A stretch of DNA of 64,000 bases, taken from Bacteroidota bacterium. GTDB taxonomy: Bacteria > Bacteroidota > Bacteroidia > Chitinophagales > Chitinophagaceae. Position numbers and translations under genes: made by a program. Location: assembly GCA_023428755.1 (NCBI GenBank), contig JAEYWX010000012.1:62001-126000 (forward strand), read 5' to 3'. This document shows, in pieces, positions 24,890 through 32,560 of the stretch; position 1 is the first letter of the stretch; each line of letters begins with the position of its first letter. Below the pieces are notes generated by a model. The model did no database searches, was not told where the DNA came from, and saw only the letters and a program-made list of their open reading frames with translations.

Positions 24890-26497
24890 TTAATCCAGCA
24901 GTTTTAATTGTTGATGTGGTTCAATATGTATGGAATAGATTTGATAGTTTTTGGTTTGGTATAACGTCTTCGCCTTAGTTTCTAAAGAAAGTTCGTTTGT
25001 ATATAATCCTTTATTTTTCACAACAATTAAACATAGGTTCACTGCCTTAGTTGTTCGAATTGTATTTGATGATAACGATTTTATTCCGCTCTCTGTTACT
25101 GCTATGTTTTTATGATGAGGATAAAAGCCAACAGAAGGATCCTCTGTACATATTACTAATGGAATAGTGCTTTCATTCGCTTTTTTTTGTAAAAAGTCAC
25201 CAATCAGTGTCCGTTCGCTTTCCCCTTCTGGCTTTTGTGAAGGAATATTCCGGTTTGCGATGTTATAATAAAATTTTATTGTTAATATCCCATTATAAAG
25301 TAGAACTAGTGACAAAATTAGTTGTATCAGTTTTTGTATTCTTTTCTGCTTTTGACTATAGTATTGTTGCATTAGCCAGAGACTTAATAGTAATAGCAGA
25401 ATTGAAGGAACAATGAAATATCTCCCTTCCATCAGGAAGGTCCAGTTTCCATGTACGTTCTGCTGACTTTGGTTTGTAAGGGATAAAGCTGCAAGTGTCA
25501 GTATTATAAAAAGCAAAACTGATAGTATAAACCCAATTGTAAAATTCCTTGAGGGTTCAATTGTTTTAGATGTGCTCAGTTTTTTTATCAGTAAACAGCA
25601 CCACACACAAAAAAGTAAAAAAGCAAGTAGAAAATAGTGATAACGATGAGGAAGAAAAAAATGCTGCCAGGTGTTTTCCAGGTAAGATGTATTGGCAAAT
25701 GTTTTCGGAAAAAAGGGATAGGTTTCCAGTAGATTGCGAGGATATATACCTGAGTTATCTTGTTGCACAGGTGCTGTTATGGTTTGTCCTGTATAGGAAT
25801 AGATCAATACCTCTTGGAGAAGTATAAATATTGCAACCAAAGTGAGGCAAGTCAAACTTGCTTTTGTGAGACGTTTATTTTTTGTATTTAGCCCGTAGAA
25901 TAGTATTGCAACAGGAAAAATGATGCTGACCGGGTAATACTGATATCGAAAGGCAGAGGGTAAAAAAAACAGAAAGGATATCGAAATCAGTTGAAAGACT
26001 GTTTTAGTCTCACTGGTTTGTATCCATTCAATTGCTATAAGGATTGCCCACAGGCAAAAAAACACTGAAATTACATCACTAAGCCCGGGCTGTTTAATTA
26101 CCTCGGGGTTAAGGGCAAGAAAAGCAAATAAGACGAGGCTCCAGTTTTCATTCAATGAAATTGTTTTTGTTAGTTTATACACAATCCATAAAGTGCCCAG
26201 CATGCTGACTGAGATAAGAATAAAATTTGCCAGCAGGGGATTTCCTGTTAGGTGATTCATTAAGGCTGTTACCAAAGTAATTAGCGGAGGCCATAGACGT
26301 AATCCTTCAAAATAGAAGTGGGAGAGATCCTGAACTGATGCCCGCTGAAAACCCATTCCATAGCCATTGGTTAAGTTGTCAGCGGCTGTCTCGATCAAAT
26401 GATAGTCTGTTAAGTGAACGGGGAAAAAGTACAGCAGTAACAACCTTGTAATAGCTGCAATAAGGAAAACTATAAATAATCGAAGCGTGAAGGTCAT
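24890..26497 (-). CDS. GT-C type polytopic membrane glycosyltransferase
   Basis: 535 residues with about ten membrane helices and a soluble C-terminal part. The first periplasmic loop has the arrangement expected of ArnT/PMT-like enzymes, with acidic residues after the first helix (DYHLIETAADNLTNGYG) and FEGLRLWPPLITLVTAL. The GT2 gene 23 bases downstream would supply its lipid-linked sugar donor. The acceptor is unknown; lipid A, protein or a surface glycan are possible. Confidence 0.7.
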   Translation of the reverse strand: MTFTLRLFIVFLIAAITRLLLLYFFPVHLTDYHLIETAADNLTNGYGMGFQRASVQDLSHFYFEGLRLWPPLITLVTALMNHLTGNPLLANFILISVSMLGTLWIVYKLTKTISLNENWSLVLFAFLALNPEVIKQPGLSDVISVFFCLWAILIAIEWIQTSETKTVFQLISISFLFFLPSAFRYQYYPVSIIFPVAILFYGLNTKNKRLTKASLTCLTLVAIFILLQEVLIYSYTGQTITAPVQQDNSGIYPRNLLETYPFFPKTFANTSYLENTWQHFFLPHRYHYFLLAFLLFCVWCCLLIKKLSTSKTIEPSRNFTIGFILSVLLFIILTLAALSLTNQSQQNVHGNWTFLMEGRYFIVPSILLLLLSLWLMQQYYSQKQKRIQKLIQLILSLVLLYNGILTIKFYYNIANRNIPSQKPEGESERTLIGDFLQKKANESTIPLVICTEDPSVGFYPHHKNIAVTESGIKSLSSNTIRTTKAVNLCLIVVKNKGLYTNELSLETKAKTLYQTKNYQIYSIHIEPHQQLKLLD

Positions 26498-26531
26498 ACT
26501 GGACAGGTTGTTTTGATCACAGGAGTTTTAA

Positions 26532-27590
26532 CTATTGGTTATTTTGCCTGGAATAAAATTGTTCTATTCTCAAGCGTACATTCTCCCTTACAGAGTAGTA
26601 AAACAAGTTAAAATCTCCTGCATGGTAGTTTTTCGTTTTCAAAAAAATACCAAACGGAAATTTTGGTCTGTTGATCCACAATGCACCTTTTACAATTCTT
26701 GCCCCATTTGTATATCGATAGGGCTTATTAAACTTGTATAACACTGCCCCTTTGTTTTCTTTTCGTGAAACAGCAGAATCCGACATAGACCAGCTTAGCG
26801 GATTCACAACCCAGCTGATACCGTCTTCTTTTAGAACATAGTCCGGCAAATACCCTTCACGAAATGTTCGCCATGTAACAAAGCATTGTGTGTCGGTAGC
26901 ATTTGTACAGGGTCTTAATGTTGTAAAATGATCTTTCGGAACAGTCAGGCCCACAATATAGGCACATACCAATTGTTCCTTCAAGGGTTTGTTTTCAAAA
27001 AATTCTTTCAGCAAACGACTTGCGTGTAATGTGCCTTGGCTATGTGATGCAATAATGATTGGACGGTTGTTGTTGTGATGTTTCAAATAGTAAACAAAAG
27101 CGGCTCTAACATCTGCATATGCTAATTCCATTGCTGCATTTGCTTTTTCCTGATCGGCTGTAAAAAAGGAATAGATATGTGCTTGCCTGTAACGGGGTGC
27201 ATATACATTCGCACTTTCATTGAATACACTTGCCTGATACAAAATCGATGTATAATCCGTTTTGGCATTAATACTTGCATCTGTGATGGATGCGTTCCAC
27301 ACAACATTTTCCAGATTCTTTGCAGTGAGTGTTGTTGGATGAAGAAAGAATACATCAACCTTTTTTTCGGATGATTGCTGTTGCAATGGTTTTGGAACAC
27401 TATCTGATGGATCGTGTTTTAAAGGATGGGCTGCCCAAAAACGAATATCTGCATAATTTGGTACGCTGTCAGTTATTGAAAATTCACGTTCATAATCGTT
27501 TATATGAGCACGGTATGAAGGCGAACAACTGCCGAATAGAATAGCAGCAAATAGTAGACTCAAGAAAAAACCTTTCGTTGATTCAATCAA
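26532..27590 (-). CDS. DUF3089 family lipoprotein, probable alpha/beta hydrolase
   Basis: 352 residues, lipobox LFGSC (Cys22). The domain shows VDVFFLHPTTL, ANVYAPRYRQA, YADVRAAFVYYLKHHNNNRP and the nucleophile elbow IIASHSQGT, with HAGDFNLFYYSVREN near the end. DUF3089 members are alpha/beta-hydrolase-fold proteins, probably esterases or lipases. A TAGGTTTG element lies 19 bases before the start. Confidence 0.85.
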   Translation of the reverse strand: MIESTKGFFLSLLFAAILFGSCSPSYRAHINDYEREFSITDSVPNYADIRFWAAHPLKHDPSDSVPKPLQQQSSEKKVDVFFLHPTTLTAKNLENVVWNASITDASINAKTDYTSILYQASVFNESANVYAPRYRQAHIYSFFTADQEKANAAMELAYADVRAAFVYYLKHHNNNRPIIIASHSQGTLHASRLLKEFFENKPLKEQLVCAYIVGLTVPKDHFTTLRPCTNATDTQCFVTWRTFREGYLPDYVLKEDGISWVVNPLSWSMSDSAVSRKENKGAVLYKFNKPYRYTNGARIVKGALWINRPKFPFGIFLKTKNYHAGDFNLFYYSVRENVRLRIEQFYSRQNNQ

Positions 27591-27609
27591 TTTTGTAATT
27601 TTTGCAAAC

Positions 27610-27617
27610 CAAACCTA
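27610..27617 (-). promoter_or_regulatory. -7 element of the DUF3089 gene
   Basis: Minus strand TAGGTTTG, a full TAnnTTTG match, 19 bases before the ATG at 27590. No clear -33 box. Confidence 0.45.
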
Positions 27618-27659
27618 CTGTAATTCCAGTAGAAATAATACTAATAAAACGAATTTGTT

Positions 27660-28604
27660 ATGACCATACCAGTTGTTGATCTTGCCGAATTTACCAGTGG
27701 TGATCCACTGCTTAAGCAAAAATTTGTGAGCGAGTTAGGCAAAGCTTACGAAGAAGTTGGTTTCGTGGCTGTAAAAAATCATGGTGTGCCCGACGACCTT
27801 ATTCAGGATTTGTACAAATATGTGCAACAGTTCTTCTCGTTGCCACTTGAAAAAAAGAAATCCTACGAAATACCTGAGCTTGCTGGTCAACGTGGCTATA
27901 CCTCGTTTGGAAAAGAACATGCCAAGGGTAGTGATGCACCGGATCTGAAGGAGTTTTTTCAGTACGGGCAAAAGGCGGAAGGAGAAGAGTACATTCCTGA
28001 AGAATATCCCGAAAATGTACAGGTAAAGGAGATCGCTGCGTTTAACCCTACGTTTCATGAATCGTATCGGTCATTCGAGGAGTCTGGCAAAAAATTATTA
28101 CAGGCTATTGCATTGTACCTCGGCTTGGATGAATTTTATTTTGATGAATGGGTGCGGAACGGAAATTCTATTCTTCGTGCCATCCACTATCCACCAATTA
28201 CAAATGAACCGAAGAGTGCTATTCGTGCAGAGCAGCATGAAGATATCAATCTCATTACCTTGCTTGTTGGCGCATCAGCTGATGGTTTACAAATTCTAAC
28301 CAAACAAAATGAATGGGTAGGAGTAACATCGTTACCTGAACAAATTGTAGTGAATGTGGGTGATATGCTTCAACGACTCACCAATAATAAATTACGTTCC
28401 ACCACGCATCGTGTTGTGAACCCTCCCCGGGAATTATGGCATACTTCACGATTTTCTATTCCATTTTTTTTGCATCCAAAGGGGAATATGTCGTTAGCTT
28501 GTTTGGAAAGTTGTATTGATGAGAAAAATCCCAAACATTACCCTGACGCTACTGCAGGTGAATATTTAGATGAACGTTTGCGTGAGATCGGTTTAAAAAA
28601 ATAG
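27660..28604 (+). CDS. 2-oxoglutarate/Fe(II)-dependent oxygenase, isopenicillin-N-synthase type
   Basis: 314 residues. N-terminal DIOX_N part (IPVVDLAEFTSGDP, VGFVAVKNHGVPDDLI) and the double-stranded beta-helix with the iron ligands His and Asp in AEQHEDINLITLL, the distal His in STTHRVVNPP, and the 2-oxoglutarate-binding RFS in TSRFSIPFF. The substrate is unknown. A chromate-transporter gene follows on the same strand. Confidence 0.88.
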   Translation: MTIPVVDLAEFTSGDPLLKQKFVSELGKAYEEVGFVAVKNHGVPDDLIQDLYKYVQQFFSLPLEKKKSYEIPELAGQRGYTSFGKEHAKGSDAPDLKEFFQYGQKAEGEEYIPEEYPENVQVKEIAAFNPTFHESYRSFEESGKKLLQAIALYLGLDEFYFDEWVRNGNSILRAIHYPPITNEPKSAIRAEQHEDINLITLLVGASADGLQILTKQNEWVGVTSLPEQIVVNVGDMLQRLTNNKLRSTTHRVVNPPRELWHTSRFSIPFFLHPKGNMSLACLESCIDEKNPKHYPDATAGEYLDERLREIGLKK

Positions 28605-28632
28605 GTAGCTTAACAATCTAAAAATTTATCAC

Positions 28633-29850
28633 CTGAAGTTTATCCGTCACATTCCTTTTTTAAAAGCAGTATTACTTTATACGCTCACGGCATTTGGTGG
28701 TCCGCAGGGACATATCGGAATGTTGATGAAAATATTTGTAAACAAGCGAAGGGATTTAACTGAACAGGAGCTTACCGATCTTATTTCTTTTTGTCAGTTA
28801 TTACCTGGCGCCAGTTCTACACAAACGATTACACTCATCGGTTATAAGCGGGGTGGGTTACCATTGGCGTTACTTACACTTACAGTTTGGGTGTTGCCTG
28901 CCTGTTTGATCATGGGCGGACTTTCATTCTTTGTTCATTTTCTGGACAAAAAGGCATTGCATACCGATATTTTTAAATTTCTGCAGCCAATGGCGGTTGG
29001 CTTTTTGATATATGCATCCTGGAATACCTATAAGACAGCTGTGAACAACCAAATCACTCGGTTGATCATGGTGTTGGCAGCGATAGCTGTGTACCTTTTT
29101 TTTAAAACACCCTGGGTTTTTCCAATCATCCTTGTGGCGGCAGGTGTTGTTACAAACTTTAATAAGAAACGAATACCACAGAAAGAAATACCACGGAGAA
29201 AAGTAAAGTGGACCAATATCTGGTTGTTTGCATTTGTTTTTATTGTTGCTGGTTTTTTGAGTGAAACAGCAAGAAAGCAACAGTGGGAGAACAGACGGGC
29301 TTTCAACCTGTTTGAAAATTTTTACCGTTTCGGAAGTCTCGTGTTTGGAGGAGGACAGGTATTGGTGCCCATGATGTATGAACAGTTTGTAATTCGGGAA
29401 AAAACACAATACATGACGGGTGAGGAATTATTAACCGGAGCAGGTTTTGTGCAAGGTGTTCCAGGTCCTGTTTTTTCAATGGCTTCTTATGCAGGTGGTA
29501 TGGCAATGCGTGATCTGGGTAAAGAGAACCAGGTGTTGGGAATAATTGTTGGAGCTGTTGCTATCTTTCTGCCCAGTCTTTTGTTGGTACTTTTCTTTTA
29601 TCCGATCTGGAATAATCTAAAAAAATATGCAGTAGTATATCGATCGTTGGAAGGGATCAATGCTGCAACGGTTGGTTTAATGGCAGCTTCTGCTTTTTAT
29701 GTGGCGAGAGATATTTCGATACTCGATATGAAAGCCATCAGCTACCTCAACTTGTTAGTCATCTTTTCTACTACTGTACTTTTAACAACTACCAAAATTC
29801 CGCCACCGGTAATTGCATTCGTGTGTTTATTACTCGGATGGATTTTTTAG
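28633..29850 (+). CDS. chrA: Chromate transporter, ChrA family, with an unusual start
   Basis: Two-CHR-domain inner-membrane protein. The first domain shows LTAFGGPQGHIGM and LLPGASSTQTITLIGYKRGG; the second shows FGGGQVLVPMMYEQF and FVQGVPGPVFSMASYAGG. The first ATG (28720) would cut off the start of the first helix and the conserved AFGGPQGH. The frame is open back to 28609 and the protein clearly begins near KFIRHIPFLKAVLLYTLT. The best initiator there is CTG at 28633; ATT at 28624 is another. The 3' end overlaps nadD by 21 bases. Confidence 0.85.
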   Translation: MKFIRHIPFLKAVLLYTLTAFGGPQGHIGMLMKIFVNKRRDLTEQELTDLISFCQLLPGASSTQTITLIGYKRGGLPLALLTLTVWVLPACLIMGGLSFFVHFLDKKALHTDIFKFLQPMAVGFLIYASWNTYKTAVNNQITRLIMVLAAIAVYLFFKTPWVFPIILVAAGVVTNFNKKRIPQKEIPRRKVKWTNIWLFAFVFIVAGFLSETARKQQWENRRAFNLFENFYRFGSLVFGGGQVLVPMMYEQFVIREKTQYMTGEELLTGAGFVQGVPGPVFSMASYAGGMAMRDLGKENQVLGIIVGAVAIFLPSLLLVLFFYPIWNNLKKYAVVYRSLEGINAATVGLMAASAFYVARDISILDMKAISYLNLLVIFSTTVLLTTTKIPPPVIAFVCLLLGWIF

Positions 29851-30417
29851 TTTGTAGTAACCAGCACTTTCAATTTCATCGGATACTGCATCAGGTACAA
29901 GGAAACGAATTGATTTCCCTTTTTGAAGTAACTCACGGATATGTGTAGCCGAAATTTCAAGTAAGGGAGCTTGCAAAACTGTTAATTGTTTTACGTCTGG
30001 TTGCGTAGCCGGAAAGCCCGGTCTTGTATATACATAAACAGGGTAGTTGTTCATGATCGTTTCTGCATTCTTCCACTTTGCCAGATTCTGTAGACTATCA
30101 CTGCCCATGATGATTGAAAATTGATATTGGGGATATTTTTCTTTCAGGTAAGCTAATGTGGCTGTTGTATAAGATGGCTTAGGCAAACGGAATTCAATGT
30201 CTACAGCTTTCATCCCCACAGTTTTTTGAATAGCAAGGTTTACGAGGTGAAGTCGGTCGTATTCATTCAGTAATTGTTTTTGTTGTTTGAATGGATTCTG
30301 TGGTGAAACCACAAACCAAATCTGCGATAGATCGGTTTCGTTCAACAGGTGTTGCGCAATGATCAGGTGCCCGTTGTGAACAGGGTTAAACGAGCCAAAA
30401 TAAAGTCCAATTTTCAT
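29830..30417 (-). CDS. nadD: Nicotinate-nucleotide adenylyltransferase
   Basis: Adenylylates nicotinate mononucleotide, the step after quinolinate in NAD synthesis. The nucleotidyltransferase signature GLYFGSFNPVHNGHL holds the HxxH (His14, His17). The KMSAT-equivalent is LEISATHIRELLQKGKSI, and SIIMGSDSL is also typical. Length 195 is normal. It is convergent with and overlaps chrA. feoA is 18 bases upstream on the same strand. Confidence 0.96.
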   Translation of the reverse strand: MKIGLYFGSFNPVHNGHLIIAQHLLNETDLSQIWFVVSPQNPFKQQKQLLNEYDRLHLVNLAIQKTVGMKAVDIEFRLPKPSYTTATLAYLKEKYPQYQFSIIMGSDSLQNLAKWKNAETIMNNYPVYVYTRPGFPATQPDVKQLTVLQAPLLEISATHIRELLQKGKSIRFLVPDAVSDEIESAGYYKLKNPSE

Positions 30418-30435
30418 TAATTAATTGAAATACAA

Positions 30436-30663
30436 TTAGTTAGATGTGTTCACAAGAATACTTCTTGCTTCTTCAATGCGGAGGCTAAGCTGATAGCCTG
30501 CAACCTTTATACTGATAGGGTCGCCCAGAGGTGCCAACATTTCAACGAATACCTCTTCGCCCGGCACACAACCCATCTCCATCAGTTTTAAAAAGATCTC
30601 ATCATTTTCAAACGAATGAATCACACCTTTTTGTCCCGGTTCTAACTCAGATAATCTTTTCAT
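30436..30663 (-). CDS. feoA: FeoA family protein
   Basis: 75-residue SH3-like protein that regulates FeoB. Signatures are LSELEPGQKGVIHSF, LKLMEMGCVPGEEVFVEM and GDPISIKVAGYQLSLR. Start at ATG 30663; a TACTTTTG element ends nine bases before it. It is encoded about 19 kb from feoB, next to nadD. Confidence 0.93.
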   Translation of the reverse strand: MKRLSELEPGQKGVIHSFENDEIFLKLMEMGCVPGEEVFVEMLAPLGDPISIKVAGYQLSLRIEEARSILVNTSN

Positions 30664-30672
30664 ATGCAAGTA

Positions 30673-30680
30673 CAAAAGTA
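30673..30680 (-). promoter_or_regulatory. -7 element of feoA
   Basis: Minus strand TACTTTTG, nine bases before the feoA ATG, implying a very short leader. Confidence 0.45.
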
Positions 30681-30720
30681 CCGTATCCTGTTTTGAAAGT
30701 TTTCCGAATTTTGGAGAATA

Positions 30721-31158
30721 ATGGCAGACTCTCCCGTTCTATTTTTTTATCAGGAAGTGCGGTTCAATTTTCCCCAACGCACCATATTAAAGAAGTTCAT
30801 TGAAAAGCTTTTTCGTAACGAAAAACTGCGCTTGCAACAAATCAATATCATTTTCTGTACCGACGATGCCTTGTTGGAAATCAACAAAGGCTTTCTGCAA
30901 CATGATTATTACACTGACATCATTACGTTCCCTTTATCAGGAAAAGGAGAACCGGTTACAGCCGAGTTATACATTAGCATCGACCGTGTAAGAGAAAATG
31001 CCAAAGCAGTTGGCAGCAGTTTCCTTAGTGAGCTTCACCGTGTCATTTTTCATGGTTGTCTTCATTTAACAGGTTACAATGACAAGTCTTCACAACAAAT
31101 TAAGAAGATGCGTGAACGGGAGGATCATTATTTGCGTTTGTATGCAAAAGCTAAATGA
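30721..31158 (+). CDS. ybeY: Endoribonuclease YbeY, rRNA maturation
   Basis: Zinc-dependent endoribonuclease for 16S rRNA 3'-end maturation and ribosome quality control, 145 residues. Signatures are INIIFCTDDALLEINKGFL, DIITFPLS and the metal site HRVIFHGCLHLTGYND. His111 and His115 are standard; the third ligand position is Asp121 where E. coli has His, a change I recall in Bacteroidota members. The stop overlaps the next start by four bases. Confidence 0.94.
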   Translation: MADSPVLFFYQEVRFNFPQRTILKKFIEKLFRNEKLRLQQINIIFCTDDALLEINKGFLQHDYYTDIITFPLSGKGEPVTAELYISIDRVRENAKAVGSSFLSELHRVIFHGCLHLTGYNDKSSQQIKKMREREDHYLRLYAKAK

Positions 31159-31817
31159 TGCGTTCCCTTCTTGTTCTCCTTTTTCTTATTAGTTCAACCT
31201 TCTCCAATGGTCAGGGAGTAATTGTATTGCAGGATAAGCCATTTGTTTACAGCAATCATCGTGATACTTCTGTTTGGAATCAACTCTCGGCCAACACAAC
31301 TTTCAATACACTATCAACACCGGAAAAGGAATTCTTTTACTGGAACAATCTTATGCGAAAAAATCCTTCCTTGTTTGGCGAAACAGTGCTCAAGGAATTC
31401 TTACTTCAGTTTCCGGAAGCAAACTCGGCGGAGGCAAAATCACTTCTTTCCGACCTGAAACAGACGAAGCCACAGCTTTCATTCCTGGTTCCGGAGGAGG
31501 GGCTCATCAAAATGGCCCGGCTCCACGCTGCGGATATTAAAAAGCGGGGTGGTATTATTTCGCACCAATCCAGTTCCGGGAAGGGCTTTGTAGAACGGAT
31601 AAAGGAAGCGGGTGCCTATCGTTGTGGTGCCGAGAATGTTTTTGTGGGGACACCTGATCCTTTAAGTGCATTGATTCTTCTGTTGATCGACAAAGGAGTG
31701 AGGGACAAAGGCCACCGGAAGAATCTTCTTGACCCCACATTTAACCTCATGGGTGCTTCCTTTGTAGAAACAGGGAAGAACAAGGCTGTCTTGGTGCAGG
31801 ACTTTGGCTGCAAATAA
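31155..31817 (+). CDS. Exported CAP (SCP/PR-1) domain protein
   Basis: 220 residues. Signal peptide RSLLVLLFLISSTFSNGQ, a spacer, then a CAP domain with ARLHAADIKKRGGIISHQSS, YRCGAENVFVG and GHRKNLLDPTFNLMGASFV. The conserved histidines and the acidic residue in AEN form the usual CAP cavity. Bacterial members are extracellular and of unknown function. Translationally coupled to ybeY (ATGATG overlap). Confidence 0.88.
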   Translation: MMRSLLVLLFLISSTFSNGQGVIVLQDKPFVYSNHRDTSVWNQLSANTTFNTLSTPEKEFFYWNNLMRKNPSLFGETVLKEFLLQFPEANSAEAKSLLSDLKQTKPQLSFLVPEEGLIKMARLHAADIKKRGGIISHQSSSGKGFVERIKEAGAYRCGAENVFVGTPDPLSALILLLIDKGVRDKGHRKNLLDPTFNLMGASFVETGKNKAVLVQDFGCK

Positions 31818-31862
31818 GTTTCACGAAACACAGTTTCAGGGTGAAACTGTGTTTCGTGAAAC
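31818..31862. promoter_or_regulatory. Perfect 21-base inverted repeat, operator or terminator
   Basis: Arms 31818-31838 and 31842-31862 are exact inverted copies separated by GGG. Each arm holds the smaller element GTTTC-AC/GT-GAAAC. No T-run follows, which argues against an intrinsic terminator. It ends two bases before a TAACTTTG element, so it covers the expected -33 region of the next gene. Confidence 0.6.
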
Positions 31863-31864
31863 AG

Positions 31865-31872
31865 TAACTTTG
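31865..31872 (+). promoter_or_regulatory. -7 element of the HNH-like gene
   Basis: TAACTTTG, full TAnnTTTG match, 16 bases before the ATG at 31889. The -33 position falls within the inverted repeat at 31818-31862. Confidence 0.5.
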
Positions 31873-31888
31873 TGCAAAATCAGGACAC

Positions 31889-32506
31889 ATGCCCCGGAAA
31901 AGATGGACCGCCCAAACAGATGTTACCCCTTCGCTTTTAAAATTCAGAGAAAAGAGGAAATGGCAGATTGCCTTAAGAAGATATCTTTTGGAGAGAAACC
32001 CCTGTGTTGGGTATGCACCTTACTTCGGGCTGGACATTGAAAGCTTCCGAAGCTGGATTGAAATGCAATTCACCCCTGAGCTTTCATGGGAAAGCTTCGG
32101 TGCAAATTGGCAATTTGAACATGTGGTGCCTGTTACCTATTTTGATTTTGAGAACGACCATGAACTAAAGCTTTGCTGGAACTTCATCAACATCCGGGTG
32201 GAAGAGATAGAAAAGAGTAAAGACAAAGGACACCGGATCGATGTATTACTGGCCAAGGATTACTTTGATCGGCTGTACAAGGAAACTGGATATAATGTTT
32301 GCAAAGAATTGCTGACGAAAATTGAAAGCATTGAAATAGCCGAAAAGATCTCAACCACCGAACAGGCAGCGTTTATCTGCAACCAGAAGGAGTACCTGAA
32401 GCATATCGAAGGGTTTACCTCTTATGAATTTGAATTGCTGAATTCAGGAAGAGATATTGAAGAGGTGAAAAAAGAAGCCGAGCTCATCAAAAAGCTTGGT
32501 CGTTAA
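31889..32506 (+). CDS. Possible HNH-type nuclease
   Basis: 205 residues, very basic N-terminus (PRKRWTAQ, LLKFREKRKWQ). The middle has WQFEHVVPVTYFDFEN, then LCWNFINIRV, which resembles the His ... Asn pattern of HNH nucleases of phage type. No zinc cysteines are present. The C-terminal third is helical and charged. I am not certain of the family. It stands alone behind a palindrome-covered promoter and before mnmG. Confidence 0.5.
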   Translation: MPRKRWTAQTDVTPSLLKFREKRKWQIALRRYLLERNPCVGYAPYFGLDIESFRSWIEMQFTPELSWESFGANWQFEHVVPVTYFDFENDHELKLCWNFINIRVEEIEKSKDKGHRIDVLLAKDYFDRLYKETGYNVCKELLTKIESIEIAEKISTTEQAAFICNQKEYLKHIEGFTSYEFELLNSGRDIEEVKKEAELIKKLGR

Positions 32507-32546
32507 GAGCTGCTCAGTTCTGATTATGAATCAACCACAAGTTGGC

Positions 32547-32554
32547 TAACTTTG
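32547..32554 (+). promoter_or_regulatory. -7 element of mnmG
   Basis: TAACTTTG six bases before the mnmG ATG (32561). It implies a nearly leaderless transcript. Confidence 0.45.
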
Positions 32555-32560
32555 CCGCCT

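Noticed and set aside
30721..31158. YbeY as an inactive enzyme because the third metal His is missing
   Set aside because: Asp at this position is, as I recall, normal in Bacteroidota YbeY and can bind zinc; other residues are intact.
31818..31862. parS (ParB binding site)
   Set aside because: The arms hold GTTTC-AC-GAAAC, two bases short of the parS core GTTTCACGTGAAAC, and the whole 45-base repeat is not one parS unit. Proximity to mnmG is suggestive only.
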